DNA of 25,857 bases, taken from the NCBI GenBank assembly GCA_937900465.1, contig CALCEJ010000101.1, positions 1 through 25,857 of the forward strand, in the 5' to 3' direction. Below, piece by piece: positions 23,507 through 25,857 of this stretch (positions are counted from its first letter, which is position 1; each line of letters starts with the position of its first letter). The stretch is from an uncultured Bacteroidales bacterium. Its GTDB lineage: Bacteria; Bacteroidota; Bacteroidia; Bacteroidales; UBA932. The notes beneath the pieces are model-generated. The model saw only the letters and a list, made by a program, of their open reading frames with translations. It ran no database searches and had not been told where the DNA came from. The position numbers and the translations under genes were made by a program.

Positions 23507-24626
23507 GGCCCATACCTCCCGTGCCGTCAGGGCCCTTGCTGCGGTTGTTTTAGCCTCCGCCGCCCTTGTTTCCTGCGGCCCCAAGACCGTTATTTCCGGT
23601 AAGGTTGAGGACGCTGACAAGATTATTTTCAAGGCTCTCAATGTGAATCATCCTACCGTTCTTGACACTGTTCTTGTCAAGGACGGCTCTTTCACGTATA
23701 AGCTCGACATCCCGGAGGGACAGCCGGAATTTATCCAGCTCTTTTTCGGGGAACGTCAGCTTGGAACTCTTCTTGTCTGTCCCGGAGACAATATCCGGAT
23801 TGAGTCTGATACCCTTATTATGTATAAGGTTATGGGCTCGGACGAGACTCTCTCATTCCAACAGGTCGAGAAGTCGTATAACCGCTTTATGAGGGAGATG
23901 GTCGCTCTTGAGGCGTCTGATGCGCCTGTTCGGGTCATCAACGATACATACGTAAAATACTATCGTGAGTGTGTCAATTATGTGATGTCTCACTCGAAGT
24001 CTCTCACGACCGTCCCTGTGCTGTCACAGGATCTCCCTTCCGGTTTACCTGTTTTCAGCCGTAACTCGGATGCTATCCTGTTCAGGATGATCTGTGATTC
24101 GCTCCGTACGGTCTATCCTGAATCCGCATATCTTAAGGCTCTTGAGGCGGAGACTCTCCGCCGTACCCGTGAGATGGAGCTTGGAATTATGGTCGAGAAT
24201 GCTTCTGAGGCAGGTTTCCCGGACATTGAACTTCCCGGTATAGATGGCGCTAAAGTCCGGCTTTCTGATGTCGCGGCTTCTTCGAAGGTGGTAATGCTAT
24301 ATTTCTGGACAGCGGCACCTGAACTTGCGATGTTTAACCTCGAGGCCCTGAAGCCCCTTTATGATGAGTTCCACTCCAAGGGGTTTGACATCTATCAGGT
24401 CTCATTCGACGTGGACAAGTCAGCTTGGGCCTCGGTGGTCCGCTCCCAGAAACTTCCGTGGGCCAGCGTCTGCGATATCCGCGGTATTGAGTCCCCGATC
24501 TTTCCGCTCTATGGTCTGGGCGCGCTCCCGATGGTCTATTTCATCGTGGACGGAGACCTGGATCCTTCAGCCCGCGCTTACGACCTCGATACATTCAGGG
24601 CTTATCTTCGCGGAAAGCTGAAGTAA
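23490..24626 (+). CDS. Thioredoxin-fold (TlpA/AhpC-like) lipoprotein lacking CxxC, with DUF4369-like N-terminus
   Basis: I chose the ATG at 23490 because it opens a clean lipoprotein signal with lipobox ALVSC (Cys29). An in-frame ATG at 23466 would add eight residues deep in the HIT gene. Cys29 is followed by GPKT, not acidic, so the protein probably faces the periplasm rather than the cell surface. The mature N-terminal half (about 30-150: VISGKVEDADKIIFKALN, ERQLGTLLVCPGDNI) resembles DUF4369. The C-terminal half (about 240-378) is a thioredoxin-like domain (FPDIELPGIDGAKVRLSDV, then VVMLYFW, and the cis-Pro region LPMVYFIVDGDL). At the place of WCxxC the sequence reads W273-T-A-A-P-E-L, so no redox cysteines are present and disulfide chemistry is unlikely. 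Length is 378 residues. The actual function is unknown. Confidence 0.9.
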   Translation: MKNSLKAHTSRAVRALAAVVLASAALVSCGPKTVISGKVEDADKIIFKALNVNHPTVLDTVLVKDGSFTYKLDIPEGQPEFIQLFFGERQLGTLLVCPGDNIRIESDTLIMYKVMGSDETLSFQQVEKSYNRFMREMVALEASDAPVRVINDTYVKYYRECVNYVMSHSKSLTTVPVLSQDLPSGLPVFSRNSDAILFRMICDSLRTVYPESAYLKALEAETLRRTREMELGIMVENASEAGFPDIELPGIDGAKVRLSDVAASSKVVMLYFWTAAPELAMFNLEALKPLYDEFHSKGFDIYQVSFDVDKSAWASVVRSQKLPWASVCDIRGIESPIFPLYGLGALPMVYFIVDGDLDPSARAYDLDTFRAYLRGKLK

Positions 24627-24645
24627 ATAGGTGGGGGTGGGGGAC

Positions 24646-24758
24646 ATCCCTCCGCTTCCTTCGGGATTTCGTCGGGCTGCGCCCTCCGACATCCCATTCC
24701 AGCCCGCGATCCCTCCGCTTCCTTCGGGATTTCGTCGGGCTGCGCCCTCCGACATCCC
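24646..24758. repeat. Two identical 50-base direct repeats (period 63)
   Basis: Copies at 24646-24695 and 24709-24758 are identical over all 50 bases and are separated by 13 unrelated bases. Each starts and ends with ATCCC. Each also has an internal palindromic core, in which GGGAT, GTC and GGGC on the left pair with GCCC, GAC and ATCCC on the right around a TGC loop, leaving small internal loops. The layout resembles REP-type dispersed intergenic elements rather than a gene or a CRISPR array. No sequencing-independent sign of mobility is visible. Confidence 0.85.
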
Positions 24759-24779
24759 CTGGTGGGGAGGCTTAAACGG

Positions 24780-24893
24780 AACGGCATCACGGGCCTTCGG
24801 CCCTCTGTGCTTTTTCGCTGGACGGACCTTATGAAAGCATGCTTTCAACGGCCGCCCATCAAAAAAGCACCGCAGCTTTGCTGCGATGCCGTT
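24780..24893. repeat. Nested inverted-repeat (cruciform-capable) element
   Basis: The outer arms AACGGCATC (24780-24788) and GATGCCGTT (24885-24893) are perfect complements. A second arm pair is GTGCTTTTT (24807-24815) with AAAAAGCAC (24862-24870). Between the arms on the left is a small hairpin GGGCC-TTC-GGCCC (24791-24803), and on the right CGCAGC-TTT-GCTGCG (24871-24885). The centre holds a 14-base perfect palindrome (GAAAGCATGCTTTC, 24833-24846). The whole can fold as a branched cruciform. It may end transcription from either side, since the A/T runs follow GC hairpins, or it may be a repeat element. Confidence 0.7.
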
Positions 24894-24901
24894 CTCGTTT
24901 G

Positions 24902-24986
24902 CGGAAGTGGAGGGATTCGAACCCCCGGTACGTTGCCGTACAACAGTTTTCAAGACTGCCGCCATCGACCACTCGGCCACACTTCC
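24902..24986 (-). tRNA. tRNA-Ser (anticodon UGA)
   Basis: Read on the minus strand from 24986 to 24902, the acceptor stem GGAAGTG pairs with CACTTCC and is followed by discriminator G. A D-arm (GGCCGAGTGGTCGATGGC) comes next. The anticodon stem-loop has the loop CTTGAAA, so the anticodon is UGA. The long variable arm GTACG-GCAA-CGTAC is typical of class II serine tRNAs. The T-arm contains GGTTCGAATCC. CCA is not encoded at the 3' end (CAAAC follows the discriminator), as is common in this phylum. Length is 85 bases. It reads UCN serine codons. Confidence 0.97.
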
Positions 24987-24997
24987 TTGCGGGGTTG

Positions 24998-25005
24998 CAA
25001 AGATA
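24998..25005 (-). promoter_or_regulatory. -7 element of the tRNA-Ser gene
   Basis: On the minus strand this reads TATCTTTG, a perfect TAnnTTTG. It lies 11 bases before the tRNA 5' end, placing the transcript start only a few bases upstream of the mature tRNA. I see no good -33 TTTG at the usual distance. Confidence 0.6.
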
Positions 25006-25056
25006 ACAACTTTTTTGAAACTTTTTCCCCTTTAATTGCATCTTTGTTGAGATGGG

Positions 25057-25087
25057 TTTGAAAAGAGCTGGGTTTTTGCTACTTTTG
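25057..25087 (+). promoter_or_regulatory. Promoter of the small acidic lipoprotein gene
   Basis: TTTG at 25057-25060, a 19-base spacer and TACTTTTG at 25080-25087 fit the Bacteroidetes promoter pattern completely. Transcription would start near 25093, leaving an A/T-rich leader of about 38 bases without a Shine-Dalgarno sequence. Confidence 0.75.
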
Positions 25088-25130
25088 GACCCCGAAAACC
25101 GAAACAACCATTAACTTAATATTTAACACA

Positions 25131-25730
25131 ATGAAAAAGTTTTTCGCTTTCATGATGGCAGCTGTTGCTGCTGTTGCGTTCGTGAGCTCCTGCACCAAGG
25201 ATGATGATGTTGACGCCGGTCTCAAGACTGACAAGATTGAAGGCTCCTGGGAGTGCACTGACATTTGGATTAAGCAGGATATGTCACTCAATGACAAGAC
25301 TTTCTCTGCAGAAGGAGATCTCAAGACTGTCTATGGCGCCCTCGCCGATCAGCTCAAAGAGATTCCACTCGTAGGCGAATTTCTCGCTTCCGAGTTTACC
25401 CTTTCTGATGCCGATGCTGCAAAGATGGAGGCAGAAATGGGTGTCGGAACACTCCGCCTCGAGTTCGGAAAGAGCGATCTCAAGACATATGAAAAAGACG
25501 AGGACGGAAAGTGGACCCTTACCAGCACTGCTGATTACACATACTCCAAGGGAAACCTTGTAGTTACCGAAAAGGATGAGGAAGGCCGCGATGTGGACGT
25601 AACAACCAAGATTGTGACCCTCACAAAGAAGAAACTCGTTATGGAGTATACTATCGACGAGGAAGAGGATGAGGACGGAATATCCTTCAAGGTTCACAGT
25701 GTTATCCGCCTGATCTTTGACAAGATCTAA
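25131..25730 (+). CDS. Small acidic lipoprotein, lipocalin-like
   Basis: The protein has 199 residues. Its lipoprotein signal is MKKFFAFMMAAVAAVAFVSSC with Cys21, followed by TKDDD, a strong acidic surface-export signal. The mature part begins with IEGSWECTDIWI, a pattern seen at the first strand of lipocalin-like domains in Bacteroidetes lipoproteins. It continues with alternating strands (GTLRLEFGKSDLKTYEKDE, WTLTSTADYTYSKGNLVV, KIVTLTKKKLVMEYTID) that suggest a beta barrel. An inserted helical segment of about 45 residues (roughly 62-105) lies between. The protein is very acidic near the C-terminus (DEEEDEDG). No catalytic motif is visible and no function can be assigned. It is monocistronic, with its own promoter upstream and a terminator hairpin downstream. 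Confidence 0.88.
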   Translation: MKKFFAFMMAAVAAVAFVSSCTKDDDVDAGLKTDKIEGSWECTDIWIKQDMSLNDKTFSAEGDLKTVYGALADQLKEIPLVGEFLASEFTLSDADAAKMEAEMGVGTLRLEFGKSDLKTYEKDEDGKWTLTSTADYTYSKGNLVVTEKDEEGRDVDVTTKIVTLTKKKLVMEYTIDEEEDEDGISFKVHSVIRLIFDKI

Positions 25731-25771
25731 TCTACTGCTTGGAAAAGGGGGCCCTGCCCCTCTCAATAAAT

Positions 25772-25808
25772 AGAGGCTGACTCAAAAATTTTGGGTCAGC
25801 CTCTTTTT
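25772..25808 (+). terminator. Intrinsic terminator after the small lipoprotein gene
   Basis: AGAGGCTGACTC (25772-25783) pairs with GGGTCAGCCTCT (25793-25804), 12 bp with one T-G wobble. The loop is AAAAATTTT and the stem runs into a T-run ending at 25808. Because the loop and flanks are A/T-rich on both sides it could act in both directions. Confidence 0.85.
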
Positions 25809-25821
25809 GTGCCCATAGCTT

Positions 25822-25856
25822 GCGGTAGGTGTCCTGATAGAGGTGACACCTACCGC
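25822..25856. repeat. Perfect 12-bp hairpin at the window edge
   Basis: GCGGTAGGTGTC (25822-25833) is exactly complementary to GACACCTACCGC (25845-25856), with an 11-base loop. No T-run follows within the window, so it is not a standard terminator. It could be an element end, a repeat unit or a regulatory hairpin of a gene beyond the window. Confidence 0.6.
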
Positions 25857-25857
25857 G

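Larger units (their letters stand above)
24627..25130. other. Protein-gene-free interval with repeats, tRNA and promoters
   Basis: No supported protein gene lies in these 504 bases. They contain a 50-base direct repeat in two copies, a nested inverted-repeat element, one tRNA-Ser gene on the minus strand, and promoters facing left (tRNA) and right (small lipoprotein). Short open frames here come from the repeats and the tRNA antisense strand. Confidence 0.8.

Noticed and set aside
24646..24758. CRISPR-like repeat
   Set aside because: There are only two units, the 50-base repeat is longer than typical, the spacer is 13 bases and no cas gene is nearby.
24567..24980. Minus-strand open frame with repeated SEGAARRNPEG peptides
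   Set aside because: It is generated by the 50-base repeats and the tRNA-Ser gene, so the peptide repeat only mirrors the DNA repeat.
24998..25087. A small gene between tRNA-Ser and the lipoprotein gene
   Set aside because: The stretch is A/T-rich, contains two outward promoters and shows no supported open frame.

Overview
The window reads as a chromosomal segment of a gut-type Bacteroidales bacterium of roughly 55% GC. The evidence is a SusC/SusD pair, BACON and DUF1735-type lipoproteins, lipoprotein signals followed by acidic residues (the Bacteroidetes surface-export pattern), and promoters of the TTTG-N19/20-TAnnTTTG type. I cannot name the genus. An uncultured high-GC lineage such as the Cryptobacteroides group is only a guess.

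Layout. Positions 1-1206 (minus strand) hold the N-terminal part of a BACON-repeat surface lipoprotein. It is divergent from a four-gene polysaccharide-utilisation-like locus (1334-10876): SusC-like transporter, SusD-like binding lipoprotein, a DUF1735 plus F5/8-type-C lipoprotein, and an M60-like zinc metallopeptidase with BACON and F5/8-type-C modules. The locus contains a glycoprotein peptidase but no glycoside hydrolase, so mucin-like glycoprotein or glycopeptide is its likely target. A strong intrinsic terminator closes it.

Positions 10929-22529 are a tight glycogen operon: branching enzyme, debranching enzyme, a GT4 glycosyltransferase, a GH57 amylase-type enzyme, and a 1411-residue fusion of a eukaryote-like GT3 glycogen synthase with a GT35 alpha-glucan phosphorylase. 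ribF (FAD synthesis) is the last gene. Together these make, branch, trim and phosphorolyse cytoplasmic glycogen. greA, a HIT-family protein and a thioredoxin-fold lipoprotein without its CxxC follow (22635-24626), behind a well-formed promoter and a leader hairpin.

Positions 24627-25130 have no protein gene. They hold a 50-base direct repeat in two identical copies, a nested inverted-repeat element, a tRNA-Ser(UGA) on the minus strand and two promoters. A small acidic lipoprotein (25131-25730) follows, then a terminator hairpin and a second perfect hairpin at the window edge.

The most unexpected signal belongs to no single gene. The palindrome CATG is almost absent from the whole window: I found five copies where about 100 are expected from composition. 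Codons before internal methionines are visibly shaped by this.
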